A stretch of DNA of 64,000 nt, taken from the NCBI RefSeq assembly GCF_017104565.1, contig NZ_JAAGPD010000025.1, forward strand, positions 1-64,000, read 5' to 3'. The first letter of the stretch is position 1, and each line of letters opens with the position of its first letter. Source of the stretch: Paraburkholderia sp. Tr-20389 (lineage in GTDB: Bacteria; Pseudomonadota; Gammaproteobacteria; Burkholderiales; Burkholderiaceae). The position numbers and the translations under genes are program-made. This document shows positions 19,051 through 28,061 of this stretch, in pieces. The notes beneath the pieces are model-generated. The model was not told the origin of the DNA, made no database searches, and worked only from the letters and a program-made list of their open reading frames with translations.

Positions 19051-20166
19051 ATGTGTTTCATCAAGCAAGGCATGAGCGCTGTTGCGCTGTTGTTGGCAGC
19101 GCAGGGCGCGTGGGCGCAGTCGACGGTGACGTTGTACGGTGTCGCCGACGGTTTCGTGCAGTACCTGGGCAATGGCTCGACACACTCGTTTTCCGAGCGC
19201 AGCGGCGGCAATAGCGGCTCGAATATCGGCTTGAAAGGCGAGGAAGATCTGGGCGGCGGCCTCAAAGCGAAGTTCGTCCTCGAGAGCGGCTACACGCTCA
19301 ACAACGGCGGATTTTTCGTCGACAGTTCGTCGCTGTTCTATCGTCAGTCCTGGGTTGGAATGACGCACACGGACTACGGGTCGCTGACGGCCGGGCGCCA
19401 GTATCAGCCGACCTTCTGGGCGATCTACTACACCGACCCGTTCCGTGGCGACGAAGTGCTTTCGCCCCTCGCTGCCGTCGCAGTTGCAGTCGATCGCAAT
19501 ACGATCGCGACACAGGCCGCGTCGGGACGAACCAGCAACTCCATCGAGTACCAGTCGCCGGTCGTCGGCGGGCTGAAGCTCTATACGATGTATGCGTTCG
19601 CCTCGACTGCGACGCAGCCCGTCGCGCAGAACATCGGCAATCTGTTCGACATTGCGATTTCGTACACGGGATCCGCGTTATATGTCGGCCTTGGATACCA
19701 GAACCAGCACGCCGGGTCGGAGGCGCTTCCAGGTATGCCCGCTGCGCTGAACATGCTCGGTACGGAGCGCTTCACGGGCGGCATCGCCTACCGCATCGGT
19801 ATCGTGAATCTGCAGGCGAACTACTCCTATAACCGTTCGAAGGATGCGCCCAAGGGCTCGATGGCCGCGCTGCTGGGGGCATCGCACTCGTACAGCTTCG
19901 CGGAGGTGGGCGCGACGATCCAGGCGACGGCAGTCGACACAGTCGAAATCGCCGGCGTCGAGCGCAGCGCGCGCGGCGTCCATGACAGCGCCGAGGGCAT
20001 CGAGCTTGGCTACGATCACAACATCTCGAAGCGCACCACGCTATACGCGCGCGCCGGGTACATCAGGAACCACGGCAGCTCGATGATGAGCTGGCCTGGC
20101 GTGGCCGTGACGGAAGCGGGTAGTTCGCAGCGACTCGTGGCCTTCGGCATGACGCATCGCTTCTGA
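19051..20166 (+). CDS. Outer-membrane porin, OmpC-like (Burkholderiaceae type)
   Basis: The 371-residue protein has a signal peptide (MCFIKQGMSAVALLLAAQGAWA, cut before QSTVTLYG) and the standard Gram-negative porin 4-type repeats, such as GSNIGLKGEEDLGGGLKAKF and SLTAGRQYQP. It ends in a C-terminal phenylalanine (MTHRF), required for barrel assembly. It forms a trimeric diffusion pore. An upstream GTG would add unneeded residues; GGAGGAG precedes the chosen ATG. Placed after the sulfatase, it may admit alkyl sulfates, though this is only suggested by proximity. Confidence 0.92.
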   Translation: MCFIKQGMSAVALLLAAQGAWAQSTVTLYGVADGFVQYLGNGSTHSFSERSGGNSGSNIGLKGEEDLGGGLKAKFVLESGYTLNNGGFFVDSSSLFYRQSWVGMTHTDYGSLTAGRQYQPTFWAIYYTDPFRGDEVLSPLAAVAVAVDRNTIATQAASGRTSNSIEYQSPVVGGLKLYTMYAFASTATQPVAQNIGNLFDIAISYTGSALYVGLGYQNQHAGSEALPGMPAALNMLGTERFTGGIAYRIGIVNLQANYSYNRSKDAPKGSMAALLGASHSYSFAEVGATIQATAVDTVEIAGVERSARGVHDSAEGIELGYDHNISKRTTLYARAGYIRNHGSSMMSWPGVAVTEAGSSQRLVAFGMTHRF

Positions 20167-20412
20167 CGCGAGGAAGTGCCGAGTCGACCTCCATTCGTTG
20201 TCCAGTGAATACAGCATCGCGATACGTCACGCTCGTGAGCATGCGTCGCCCTACCTTCAGGATAGGGGTAGCGAATCGCGGTAGCTGATTTAATCGGCAA
20301 CGGTTTGTCCGGGGCATGTGTGCACGTGAGAAGGCCCCGCTCGCCGGATCAATCCCTGCAAGCCAACGATCCGTGACCGCCCCTAATGTGAGCATTACTG
20401 GAGAAGAACAGG

Positions 20413-22215
20413 ATGAGCTATCGCGCGCCCATCAAGGACATGTTGTTTGTCATGCAGCAACTGGCGGGTCTCGATAACGTGACCCGCTTGCCGGGCTACG
20501 CGGACGCCACGGCTGCCACCGTGCAATCCGTGCTCGAGGAGGCCGGCAAGCTGTGCGGCGAAATCTGGGCGCCTCTGAACGCGGTAGGTGACCGGCAGCC
20601 GGCGCAATGGCGCGATGGCCGGGTGAGCGCGTCGCCGGGATTCGAGCAGGCCTTCCGGCACTTCGTCGACGGCGGCTGGCAAGGTGTCGCGCATCCTTCC
20701 GAATACGGCGGACAAGGCCTTCCGAAGCTCGTCGGCGCCGCCTGCATCGAAATGCAGTGCGCGGCGAACCTGTCGCTCGCGACCTGCCCTTCGTTGACCG
20801 ATGGCGCAATCGAAGCATTGTTGATGGCGGGCAGCGACGCACAGAAGCGGCGCTATCTGCCGCATCTCGTGTCCGGCGAATGGTCAGGCACGATGAATCT
20901 CACCGAGCCGCAGGCCGGCTCCGATCTCGGTTTGCTGCGTACGCGCGCCGAACGTCAGCAGGACGGCTCCTACCGGATCTTCGGCACCAAGATCTTCATT
21001 TCGTGGGGCGAACACGAGATGAGCCGCAACATCGTGCATCTGGTGCTCGCGCGCACGCCCGACGCGCCGCCCGGCGTCAAGGGCATCTCGCTCTTTCTCG
21101 TGCCTAAGTATCTCGTCGACGAAAACGGCGAGGCGGGCGCGCGCAATGACGTCAATTGCGTGTCGATCGAACACAAGATGGGACTCACGGGAAGCCCGAC
21201 TGCCGTATTGCAATACGGCGACCAGGGTGGCGCGATCGGCGAGCTGATCGGCGAGGAAAATCGCGGACTCGAGTACATGTTCGTGATGATGGTCGCGGCG
21301 CGCTTTGCCGTGGGCACGCAGGGAATCGCTATCGCCGAGCGCGCCTATCAGAAGGCGCGCAGCTATGCGAAGGAGCGCGTGCAGAGCCGTCCCGTCGATG
21401 GTTCCGCGCAGCAATCGGTGACGATCATCAACCATCCGGATGTGCGCCGGATGCTCGGCACCATGCGCGCGCTCACGGAGGCGTCGCGCGCGCTGGCATA
21501 CGTTGCAGCTGCGCACTCCGACCACGCGCAACGCCATCCCGATGCGCAGTCGCGGGCCGTGCATCACGGCTTGTACGAGTTCATGGTGCCGATCGTGAAG
21601 GGCTGGAGCACGGAGATGTCGGTGGACGTGGCGAGCCTCGGTGTGCAGATTCACGGTGGCATGGGCTTCATCGAGGAAACAGGCGCCGCGCAGTTCTATC
21701 GCGACGCGCGCATCCTGCCGATCTACGAAGGCACCACGGCGATACAGGGCAACGACCTCATCGGCCGCAAGACCGTGCGTGACGGCGGTGTGGTCGCGAA
21801 GTCGCTCATCGGCGAAATAGGCGAGGTCGTGCAGGCCCTGGAGACGAGCCCGGCGTTCGCGGACAACGCCGCGTTCAAGGCGATGCACCGGCATCTCGCC
21901 GCGGGCAGTCAGTCGTTTGCGAATGCCGTCGCGTTCATGCTCGAGCACGCCAAAAAAGATCCGAATGCGGCGTATGCCGGAGGCGTGGCGTATCTGAAGC
22001 TCGTCGGCATCGTGCTCGGCGGCTGGCAGATGGCGCGGGCACTGCTCGCTTCGCAGCGGCTCATGCACGAGGATCCGCTATTTCACGGCGCCAAGATTGC
22101 CACCGCGCATTGCTACGCGAACTACGTGCTGCCGCAGGCGGCGGCATTCGAGGCCTCGATCGTCGGCGCGCAAGGCGGCGAAGGTGTACTCGGGCTGCAC
22201 GAGGACGCGTTCTGA
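20413..22215 (+). CDS. Acyl-CoA dehydrogenase, large form with C-terminal extension
   Basis: The 600-residue flavoenzyme is the long acyl-CoA dehydrogenase type seen in betaproteobacteria, with an N-terminal cap (MSYRAPIKDMLFVMQQLAGLDN) and an extra C-terminal domain after the catalytic core. The core shows MNLTEPQAGSDLG for FAD binding and IYEGTTAIQGNDL, which contains the catalytic glutamate. It oxidises acyl-CoA to trans-2-enoyl-CoA, passing electrons to ETF. It is separated from the porin by 246 bases and is followed by a small unknown gene and an alcohol dehydrogenase, fitting oxidation of the alcohols released by the sulfatase. Confidence 0.92.
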   Translation: MSYRAPIKDMLFVMQQLAGLDNVTRLPGYADATAATVQSVLEEAGKLCGEIWAPLNAVGDRQPAQWRDGRVSASPGFEQAFRHFVDGGWQGVAHPSEYGGQGLPKLVGAACIEMQCAANLSLATCPSLTDGAIEALLMAGSDAQKRRYLPHLVSGEWSGTMNLTEPQAGSDLGLLRTRAERQQDGSYRIFGTKIFISWGEHEMSRNIVHLVLARTPDAPPGVKGISLFLVPKYLVDENGEAGARNDVNCVSIEHKMGLTGSPTAVLQYGDQGGAIGELIGEENRGLEYMFVMMVAARFAVGTQGIAIAERAYQKARSYAKERVQSRPVDGSAQQSVTIINHPDVRRMLGTMRALTEASRALAYVAAAHSDHAQRHPDAQSRAVHHGLYEFMVPIVKGWSTEMSVDVASLGVQIHGGMGFIEETGAAQFYRDARILPIYEGTTAIQGNDLIGRKTVRDGGVVAKSLIGEIGEVVQALETSPAFADNAAFKAMHRHLAAGSQSFANAVAFMLEHAKKDPNAAYAGGVAYLKLVGIVLGGWQMARALLASQRLMHEDPLFHGAKIATAHCYANYVLPQAAAFEASIVGAQGGEGVLGLHEDAF

Positions 22216-22238
22216 TCGAAGGTGCCGGTTCCGGCTGA

Positions 22239-22490
22239 ATGGAGAAACGGATGGCTAGTGGGGAAAGGTCGCTGCGCGCGATGGTCGAGCACTGGCTCGC
22301 GCCGGACCCGGCGAAGCCGGTCAGAGTCACGCAGTTCAGAAACAGACGAGGCCGACGCGAACGCTACGTACGCATCGAGACGTTCAGGACGGAACGGCCG
22401 ATAGCCATGTTCTTCTTTCGTCACGAAGACGGCATATGGCGCGTGTTTCCGCCTGGCAGGAAACGCCCCGCCATGTGCGTCCCAGATTAA
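22239..22490 (+). CDS. Small basic protein of unknown function
   Basis: The 83-residue frame encodes a basic protein rich in Arg (MVEHWLAPDPAKPVRVTQFRN, then RRERYVRIETFRTERPIAMFFFRHEDGIWRVFPPG). The FFFRHEDGIWRVFPP end looks like a beta-sheet core and the composition is more protein-like than that of the overlapping shadow frames. It starts 24 bases after the acyl-CoA dehydrogenase and ends 50 bases before the alcohol dehydrogenase, in the same direction, so it would lie in that operon. I do not recognise a family. A second ATG at 22251 is possible. Confidence 0.6.
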   Translation: MEKRMASGERSLRAMVEHWLAPDPAKPVRVTQFRNRRGRRERYVRIETFRTERPIAMFFFRHEDGIWRVFPPGRKRPAMCVPD

Positions 22491-22539
22491 TACACGACAC
22501 GGCAAGCAGCACATCTTCACGTTCAAACCATAACTCGAC

Positions 22540-23697
22540 ATGTCCGCATTTCAGTTCACGACCGTTCCGTCCATCCTTGTCGAGCGCGGCATATCGGGCC
22601 GTCTCGGCGCGGTACTGCGAACCCGGTATCCGGATCACTCGCGTCTGTGCATCGTCACCGACCGCTTTCTGCACGAAGGCGGACTCATCGATCCGGCGCT
22701 CGCCGATCTGCGCAAGCACGGCTGGCAAGTCACCGTCATCGACGATGTCGTTGCCGATCCACCCGAGCGCGTGGTGCTCGAAGCAACCGAACGGGCGCGC
22801 GCGAGCGGTGCGGAAGTGGTGATCGGGCTTGGCGGCGGGTCGTCGATGGACGTGGCCAAACTCATCGCGGTACTTGCACCCGGCAAGCAGTCACTGGCGG
22901 ATATCTACGGCGTGCAAAAGGTCACGGGCCATCGTCTGCCGCTGGTGCAGGTGCCGACGACTGCGGGTACGGGCTCCGAAGTCACGGCGGTGTCGATCGT
23001 CACGACTGGCGAGACGACCAAGACGGGCGTCGTGGCGCCGCAATTGATCGCCGACATGGCCATCCTGGATGCCGGACTCACGGTCGGACTGCCACGTCAT
23101 GCGACGGCCGCGACGGGAATCGATGCGATGGTTCACGCGATCGAGGCCTACACGTCGATCCGCGCGAAGAACCCGCTCTCCGACATGCTCGCAGAGCGGG
23201 CGCTCAAGCTGCTGTCGCGCAATCTGCTGCGCGCGTGCGACGACGGCAGCGACCTCGAAGCGCGCGAGGCGATGCTGCTTGGCGCGATGCTGGCCGGGCA
23301 GGCATTTGCGAACGCGCCCGTTGCCGCCGTGCATGCGCTTGCGTATCCCGTCGGAGGCATTTTTCATGTTCCACATGGGCTGTCGAATGCGCTGGTGCTG
23401 CCGCATGTGCTGCGCTTCAACGCGCCGTCCGCGTCTCACTGGTATGCGCGGCTCGCGGAGATCGTCGTGCCGGAGGCGACGGGCGGCGATGAGGACAAGA
23501 CACTCGCGTTGATCGCGCACATGGAGCGATTGATCGAGGCGACTGGCATTCCGCGGACCTTGCGCGAAGTCGGCGTGCGTCAAGAAGATCTGGCGCGTAT
23601 GGCGAGCGATGCCATGCTGCAGACGCGGCTGCTCGTCAACAATCCACGGCCTGTCACGGAAAAGGACGCGCTGGCGATCTACAGCGCGGCGTTCTGA
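22540..23697 (+). CDS. Iron-containing alcohol dehydrogenase
   Basis: The 385-residue group III alcohol dehydrogenase has the NAD-binding GLGGGSSMDVAK and PTTAGTGSEVT motifs in the N-terminal domain and iron-ligand regions in the C-terminal helices (GIDAMVHAIEAYTS and HALAYPVGGIFHVPHGLSNAL). It would interconvert primary alcohols and aldehydes using NAD. It lies downstream of the sulfatase and acyl-CoA dehydrogenase, so oxidation of alkyl alcohols is a reasonable role, but specificity in this family is broad. Confidence 0.92.
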   Translation: MSAFQFTTVPSILVERGISGRLGAVLRTRYPDHSRLCIVTDRFLHEGGLIDPALADLRKHGWQVTVIDDVVADPPERVVLEATERARASGAEVVIGLGGGSSMDVAKLIAVLAPGKQSLADIYGVQKVTGHRLPLVQVPTTAGTGSEVTAVSIVTTGETTKTGVVAPQLIADMAILDAGLTVGLPRHATAATGIDAMVHAIEAYTSIRAKNPLSDMLAERALKLLSRNLLRACDDGSDLEAREAMLLGAMLAGQAFANAPVAAVHALAYPVGGIFHVPHGLSNALVLPHVLRFNAPSASHWYARLAEIVVPEATGGDEDKTLALIAHMERLIEATGIPRTLREVGVRQEDLARMASDAMLQTRLLVNNPRPVTEKDALAIYSAAF

Positions 23698-23741
23698 TCG
23701 CGCTGCAATGTCGCGCAACGCATCAATCGAGTAGAACAGTC

Positions 23742-24191
23742 ATGAACAAACCGCTTATCCGCGAGCGCGACGCCTATCCTCATCTGCTTCCGATCCAGAC
23801 GCGCTGGATGGACAACGACGCATACGGCCACGTCAACAACGTCGTCTATTACAGCTATTTCGATACGGTGGTGAACGAGTATCTGTTGCGCCATCGCGTG
23901 CTGGATATCGAACGAAGCGAATCGATCGGGCTCGTGGTGCAGACGCAATGCGATTACTTCGATTCTGTCGCTTTTCCGGACCGGCTGATGGCGGGGCTTC
24001 GCGTGGCGCGGCTTGGGACGACCAGCGTGCGCTACGAGATCGGGCTGTTCGCCGAACACGAAACGGTTCCGGCGGCACAGGGCCACTTCGTTCACGTCTA
24101 CGTCGATCGTGTCACGCGGAAACCTAAGCCGCTCGACGCGTCGCTAAAGGCCGCACTCATACCACTCCTCGTGGCCGACGACGCAGACTGA
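23742..24191 (+). CDS. Acyl-CoA thioesterase, hotdog fold (4HBT/YbgC type)
   Basis: The 149-residue single hotdog domain has the family motif TRWMDNDAYGHVNNVVYYSYFDTVVNEYL, whose Asp and the following GHVNN turn form the active site. It would hydrolyse acyl-CoAs or aryl-CoAs in the cytoplasm as a tetramer. It begins 44 bases after the iron alcohol dehydrogenase and closes this plus-strand operon, meeting the PHA synthase gene end to end. It may relieve build-up of dead-end CoA esters. Confidence 0.88.
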   Translation: MNKPLIRERDAYPHLLPIQTRWMDNDAYGHVNNVVYYSYFDTVVNEYLLRHRVLDIERSESIGLVVQTQCDYFDSVAFPDRLMAGLRVARLGTTSVRYEIGLFAEHETVPAAQGHFVHVYVDRVTRKPKPLDASLKAALIPLLVADDAD

Positions 24192-24233
24192 CGCCGCCGC
24201 CACTCACACTTCAGTCTTGCGGTTCGCCGTGCG

Positions 24234-25895
24234 TCATGCGAGGCGCACTTTCACATACCGGCCAGGTGCCGGTTCGATCGGCTGGTACACGTCGTTGCCT
24301 GGCGCTTCCGGCGCAGCGACGTTTTTGCCGGCATTGGGGCGCAGCCATGCGCTCCAGTGCGTCCACCAGCTGCCGGCATGACTGTTAGCGTTTGCGAGCC
24401 AGTCGTCGGCGTCTGCCGCCGGCTGTTCGCTGCCCGCCCAATAGCTTCGCTTGTTCGCCGCGGGCGGATTGATCACGCCCGCGATATGTCCGCTTGCGGC
24501 CAGCACGAACTGCGTGCTGCCGCCGAGCAGTTGCGTCGCCTGCCAGGCGGAGCGCCATGGCACGAGATGATCGCGCTCGCTCGCGAGCACATACGTCGGA
24601 ACTGTTGCCTTGCCCAGATCGAACGGGATGCCGCACACCTCGAGTTTGCCCGGCAAGCGCAGCTCGTTCTGGTGATAGCCGTGACGCAGCAGCCAGGCGT
24701 ACATCGGGCCCGGCAGGTTGGTCGCGTCGCTGTTCCAGTACAACAGATCGAATGCCTCGGGCGTTTCGCCCTTTAGATAGTTGCCGACGACATACGGCCA
24801 GACCAGTTCGTTCGCACGCAGTGACTGGAACACGAACGCGAGCGCCTTGCCGTTGAACAGGCCGCCGTCCGCCAGCATCTGCTCGGCGTGAGCGACGACA
24901 CGCTCATCGATGAAGGTCCCCAGTTCACCGGGCTCCGCGAAGTCGAGCAGGGTCGTGAGCAGCGTCATGCTGGCCGCGGGCTGCTTGCCACGCGCGCCCA
25001 ACACCGCCAGCGCGGAAGCCAGCATCGTGCCGCCGACACACCAGCCGAGCGCATTGACCTTGTCGGCGCCGCTGATGGCCAGCGCGACATCGATCGCCTG
25101 CATGACGCCTTGCTCCAGGTAGTCGTCCCACGTCGCGCGCTGCAACTCGTCGACGGGATTGCGCCACGACACCAGAAACACCGTGTAGCCCTGCTCAGCC
25201 GCGAATCGAACGAAGGAGTTGTGCGGCTGAAGATCGAGGATATAGAACTTGTTGACGCATGGCGGCACGATCAGCAGCGGGCGGCGTGCGACTTTCTTCG
25301 TTAGCGGCGCGTACTGGATCAGCTGCATCAGTTCGCACTCGAAGACCACCGCGCCTTCGGAGACGGCAACATTGCGTCCGACCTCGAATGCACGCTCGTC
25401 GGTGATGGCGATCTGGCCACGCGTCGTATCGGCGAGCCAGTTGTGAAGACCGGTTTGCAGGCTCGCCCCAGCCGATTCGACGGCGACGCGCATGGCCTCG
25501 GGGTTCGTCAGCATGAAGTTGGCAGGGCTCGATGCATCGATGAACTGACGCGTCAGAAAGCGCAGTTGCTGTCGCGTCTTCGGCTCGACGTCGGCCGCTT
25601 CCATCATCCCTTTGAGCAGGTCGGCGTTGAGCAGATAGGACTGCATCAGCGCGGCGTACCACGGATGCCGATGCCATTCCGGCGCATCGAAACGGCGATC
25701 CCCCTGAGCCGGCTGGACAACTTTGGGCAGTGGCTCGGATGCCGAAGCGGCGCCCATGAGCGACTGCCACAACGTCCATTGCGCGTCCCAGTACTGCCTG
25801 GCGACGAGGGCGGCGGGTGCGTCATCGTTTGCAGGCGCGTTCGTGCCGCGTTGATGTGCGCCGGCGTCCGGCTTGTTCGAATCTTTGCTGTTCAC
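24234..25895 (-). CDS. phaC: Class I-like polyhydroxyalkanoate synthase
   Basis: The 553-residue protein has the PHA synthase lipase-like box GWCVGGT with nucleophile C286, and downstream LASERDHLVPW (Asp) and ASGHIAGVINPP (His) complete the triad. The N-terminal domain includes WTLWQSLMG and DRRFDAPEWHRHPWYAALMQSY, as in PhaC class I. It polymerises (R)-3-hydroxyacyl-CoA on granules. No phaA, phaB or phasin gene is adjacent, so this is probably an extra synthase fed by the nearby beta-oxidation genes. It is the downstream gene of an operon with the DUF2889 gene (41-base gap). Confidence 0.88.
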   Translation of the reverse strand: MNSKDSNKPDAGAHQRGTNAPANDDAPAALVARQYWDAQWTLWQSLMGAASASEPLPKVVQPAQGDRRFDAPEWHRHPWYAALMQSYLLNADLLKGMMEAADVEPKTRQQLRFLTRQFIDASSPANFMLTNPEAMRVAVESAGASLQTGLHNWLADTTRGQIAITDERAFEVGRNVAVSEGAVVFECELMQLIQYAPLTKKVARRPLLIVPPCVNKFYILDLQPHNSFVRFAAEQGYTVFLVSWRNPVDELQRATWDDYLEQGVMQAIDVALAISGADKVNALGWCVGGTMLASALAVLGARGKQPAASMTLLTTLLDFAEPGELGTFIDERVVAHAEQMLADGGLFNGKALAFVFQSLRANELVWPYVVGNYLKGETPEAFDLLYWNSDATNLPGPMYAWLLRHGYHQNELRLPGKLEVCGIPFDLGKATVPTYVLASERDHLVPWRSAWQATQLLGGSTQFVLAASGHIAGVINPPAANKRSYWAGSEQPAADADDWLANANSHAGSWWTHWSAWLRPNAGKNVAAPEAPGNDVYQPIEPAPGRYVKVRLA

Positions 25896-25936
25896 GACGG
25901 CTCCATTGCAAGCAGATGAATCGATGGCGATGAGCG

Positions 25937-26521
25937 TTACTGCGAGCGAGGCGCGCCGTTTCCGGGGCGCCGATGCACGGGCCAGACCTGTTTGATTGCT
26001 TCGCCGTCGACCCGGTACGCGTGACAGGTGTCGAGAATCGCGGGCGGCTGCACCTCGGTATTGCCGTAGAGGCGCTCGCGCCAGATCGGCGACGCGCGCA
26101 GCATCGCGAAGCGCGACTGAACGGCCGTCGTCGCCATCGGGCCCAGCAGCAGCTCAGTCAGATGCGTGCAGCCAAGCCTGCCGCCGACCCTTGCCTGTAT
26201 CTGCTTGCGGAACCCCGGCCCGATCTTCAGTCCTTCCAGCGCGCGATAGGCCGATTCGGTCTCGTGGCAATTCGGCGTTGCGCCGTCGTGAATGTGCGCG
26301 GTGATGCTTCGGATCACCAGTTCGCGATCGACGGTCATCGTGATCTTCATCCGATGAATGAAGGCGCCCGCGTCGATTTGCCTGAAGAAGAGATCGGTGC
26401 CGTCGGGCGTGACATCTTGCATTTCGCCTTCGATGTCGATCCAGCCGTCGTCCCGCTCGTAAGCGAGACAGGTGATGTGGCGCGTATGCAAGGGGCGGCG
26501 CCGGATGTTGGACTCAGTCAT
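25937..26521 (-). CDS. DUF2889 domain protein
   Basis: The 194-residue protein belongs to the DUF2889 family, which has no known activity. It starts MTESNIRRRPLHTRHITCLAYERDDGWIDIEGEMQD and has HDGATPNCHETESAYRALEGLKIGPGF and GCTHLTELLLGPMATTAVQS, conserved-looking His/Cys motifs that suggest metal or substrate binding. The family is often found among acyl-CoA and aromatic catabolic genes. Here it precedes phaC and is divergent from an acyl-CoA dehydrogenase gene. Confidence 0.85.
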   Translation of the reverse strand: MTESNIRRRPLHTRHITCLAYERDDGWIDIEGEMQDVTPDGTDLFFRQIDAGAFIHRMKITMTVDRELVIRSITAHIHDGATPNCHETESAYRALEGLKIGPGFRKQIQARVGGRLGCTHLTELLLGPMATTAVQSRFAMLRASPIWRERLYGNTEVQPPAILDTCHAYRVDGEAIKQVWPVHRRPGNGAPRSQ

Positions 26522-26618
26522 GTCGGGGCGTCGAAAGAGATGGAGCCTCTGCGTTCACGAACGCTCGATGCGCTGTGCGGTGTGAGGCGACTGTCGCAGA
26601 TTAGGGCGGGGTGTGTGG

Positions 26619-26645
26619 TGCGTCCCCTCTCCGGACGGGAGGGCA
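26619..26645. promoter_or_regulatory. Repeated imperfect dyad, first copy
   Basis: TGCGTCCCCTCTCC is followed after four bases by GGGAGGGCA. About 23 of 27 positions match the copy at 44046-44072, which lies in another divergent promoter region of the same cluster. The C-rich and G-rich halves form an imperfect inverted repeat, as expected for a protein-binding site. Confidence 0.5.
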
Positions 26646-26705
26646 ACGTGTCGCACCTCATGACCGCACGCTTCACCGCGTCGGATGCCCCGCCCCTGCA
26701 AGAAA

Positions 26706-26717
26706 GGGAGGGGATGA
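26706..26717 (+). promoter_or_regulatory. MalT-box-like motif
   Basis: GGGAGGGGATGA contains GGGGATGA, matching 8 of 10 positions of the MalT box GGGGAKGAGG when the next two bases are counted. It lies 114 bases upstream of the acyl-CoA dehydrogenase ATG at 26831. Binding by the MalT-like regulator at 29753 is an inference. Confidence 0.4.
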
Positions 26718-26830
26718 CACAGCAGTCGTCTCCCTAAGATGGGCTCTCGCGAAGCAATCAGGAAACCGGGCAAGGCCCAGCACGCCACCGTCAGGCGGGC
26801 GATGCTCCACATCTGTGAGTAGGACAACGC

Positions 26831-27991
26831 ATGGATTTCGATCTGACCTCGGAACAAAACATGTTGCAGGACAGCGTCCGCCGCTTCGTCGACAAGACGT
26901 ACGGGTTCGAAGCGCGCACGACCCTGCTGAAACAAGGGAAAAACGGCAGTGAAGCCAACTGGGGGACGTTTGCCGACAACGGCTGGCTGATGGCTGCCAT
27001 ACCCGAGGAGTATGGCGGCCTCGGCGGCACGCTGCTGGATACCGCGCTGATCGCGCAGGAGCTGGGGCGCGGACTCGTCGTCGAACCTTATCTGGGCTGT
27101 GCGGTACTCGCGGCCCAGACGCTGGTGGCGGGGGGCACGCCGGAGCAGTGTAACGGCCTGCTTCCCCGGCTCGCCGTCGGCACGCAGCGCATCGCGCTCG
27201 CCTATAGCGAACCGGGCTCGCGCGGCATGCCTCAGCCCGTGTCGCTGGTCGCCGAGCGCACCAGCGACGGCTACGTCCTACGCGGGCGCAAGTCACTCGT
27301 GCTCGGCGCGAGCGGGGCACACGCATTCATCGTTTCGGCGCAGGTTCCCGGTGTCGACGGCGTCACATTGCTGCTGGTCGACGCCGATACCCTGGGCTTG
27401 AGCCGTCAGGCGTTGCCGCTGCATGACGGCACGTGGGTCGAGGAATTGACCTTCGACGGCGCGCGGGTCCGTGAGGACGCGGTGATGGGCGAGCCGGGGC
27501 ACGGGCTGCCCGCACTGCAAGCCGGCCTCGCGGCGGGCACGGTGGCGCTCTGCGCGGAACTGATCGGCGTGATGGAGAAGACTATCGAGATCACCGCCGA
27601 ATACCTGAAGACCCGCCAGCAGTTCGGTGTGCCGCTCGGCTCTTTCCAGGTATTGCAGCACCGCATGGCCGACATGGCCGCCGAAATGGAGGTCGCGCGT
27701 TCGATGCTTCACGTTGCGCTGGCGTCGCTGGCGAATGACGACGCCCCCACGCGCGAACGGCAGATCGCCGCCGCGAAGATGCTGATCGGACGGGCGGCAA
27801 AGTTCGTCTGTGGTCAGGGTATCCAGTTGCACGGCGGCATCGGCATGACGGAAGAGTACGAGGTCGGCCACTACTACAAGCGCGCCGTCGTGGCGGACCT
27901 TCTGCTGGGCAGCAGCGACCGCTGCGAAGCCGCGTGTGCAGCGGCTCTGCAAGCCTCGGCGCAGTCTGGCGTGCAGGGCAACGTCGACTGA
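26831..27991 (+). CDS. Acyl-CoA dehydrogenase, pimeloyl-CoA dehydrogenase small-subunit-like
   Basis: The 386-residue protein has the acyl-CoA dehydrogenase fold (MDFDLTSEQNMLQDSVRRFVDKTYGF start, LHGGIGMTEEYEVGHYYKR near the end). The usual catalytic segment YEGT is replaced by LLGSSDRC, so the normal base glutamate appears absent. This is typical of the non-catalytic or specialised partner in two-subunit dehydrogenases such as PimCD or the steroid ChsE pairs. A possible partner is the enzyme at 46232. It opens an operon with a MaoC hydratase and another dehydrogenase. Confidence 0.88.
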   Translation: MDFDLTSEQNMLQDSVRRFVDKTYGFEARTTLLKQGKNGSEANWGTFADNGWLMAAIPEEYGGLGGTLLDTALIAQELGRGLVVEPYLGCAVLAAQTLVAGGTPEQCNGLLPRLAVGTQRIALAYSEPGSRGMPQPVSLVAERTSDGYVLRGRKSLVLGASGAHAFIVSAQVPGVDGVTLLLVDADTLGLSRQALPLHDGTWVEELTFDGARVREDAVMGEPGHGLPALQAGLAAGTVALCAELIGVMEKTIEITAEYLKTRQQFGVPLGSFQVLQHRMADMAAEMEVARSMLHVALASLANDDAPTRERQIAAAKMLIGRAAKFVCGQGIQLHGGIGMTEEYEVGHYYKRAVVADLLLGSSDRCEAACAAALQASAQSGVQGNVD

Positions 27992-28061
27992 GGCGTGCAC
28001 CGCGTGCCTGCGATGCAGCCGCGTTGCTGCTCAACCATCAACCCGCGAAGAGCGAGACAAC

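Larger units (their letters stand above)
26522..26830. other. Intergenic divergent promoter region (309 bases)
   Basis: This gap separates the DUF2889-phaC operon from the acyl-CoA dehydrogenase operon. I see no gene in it. It contains a 27-base block (26619-26645) that reappears almost unchanged at 44046-44072, and a MalT-box-like sequence (26706-26717). Confidence 0.7.
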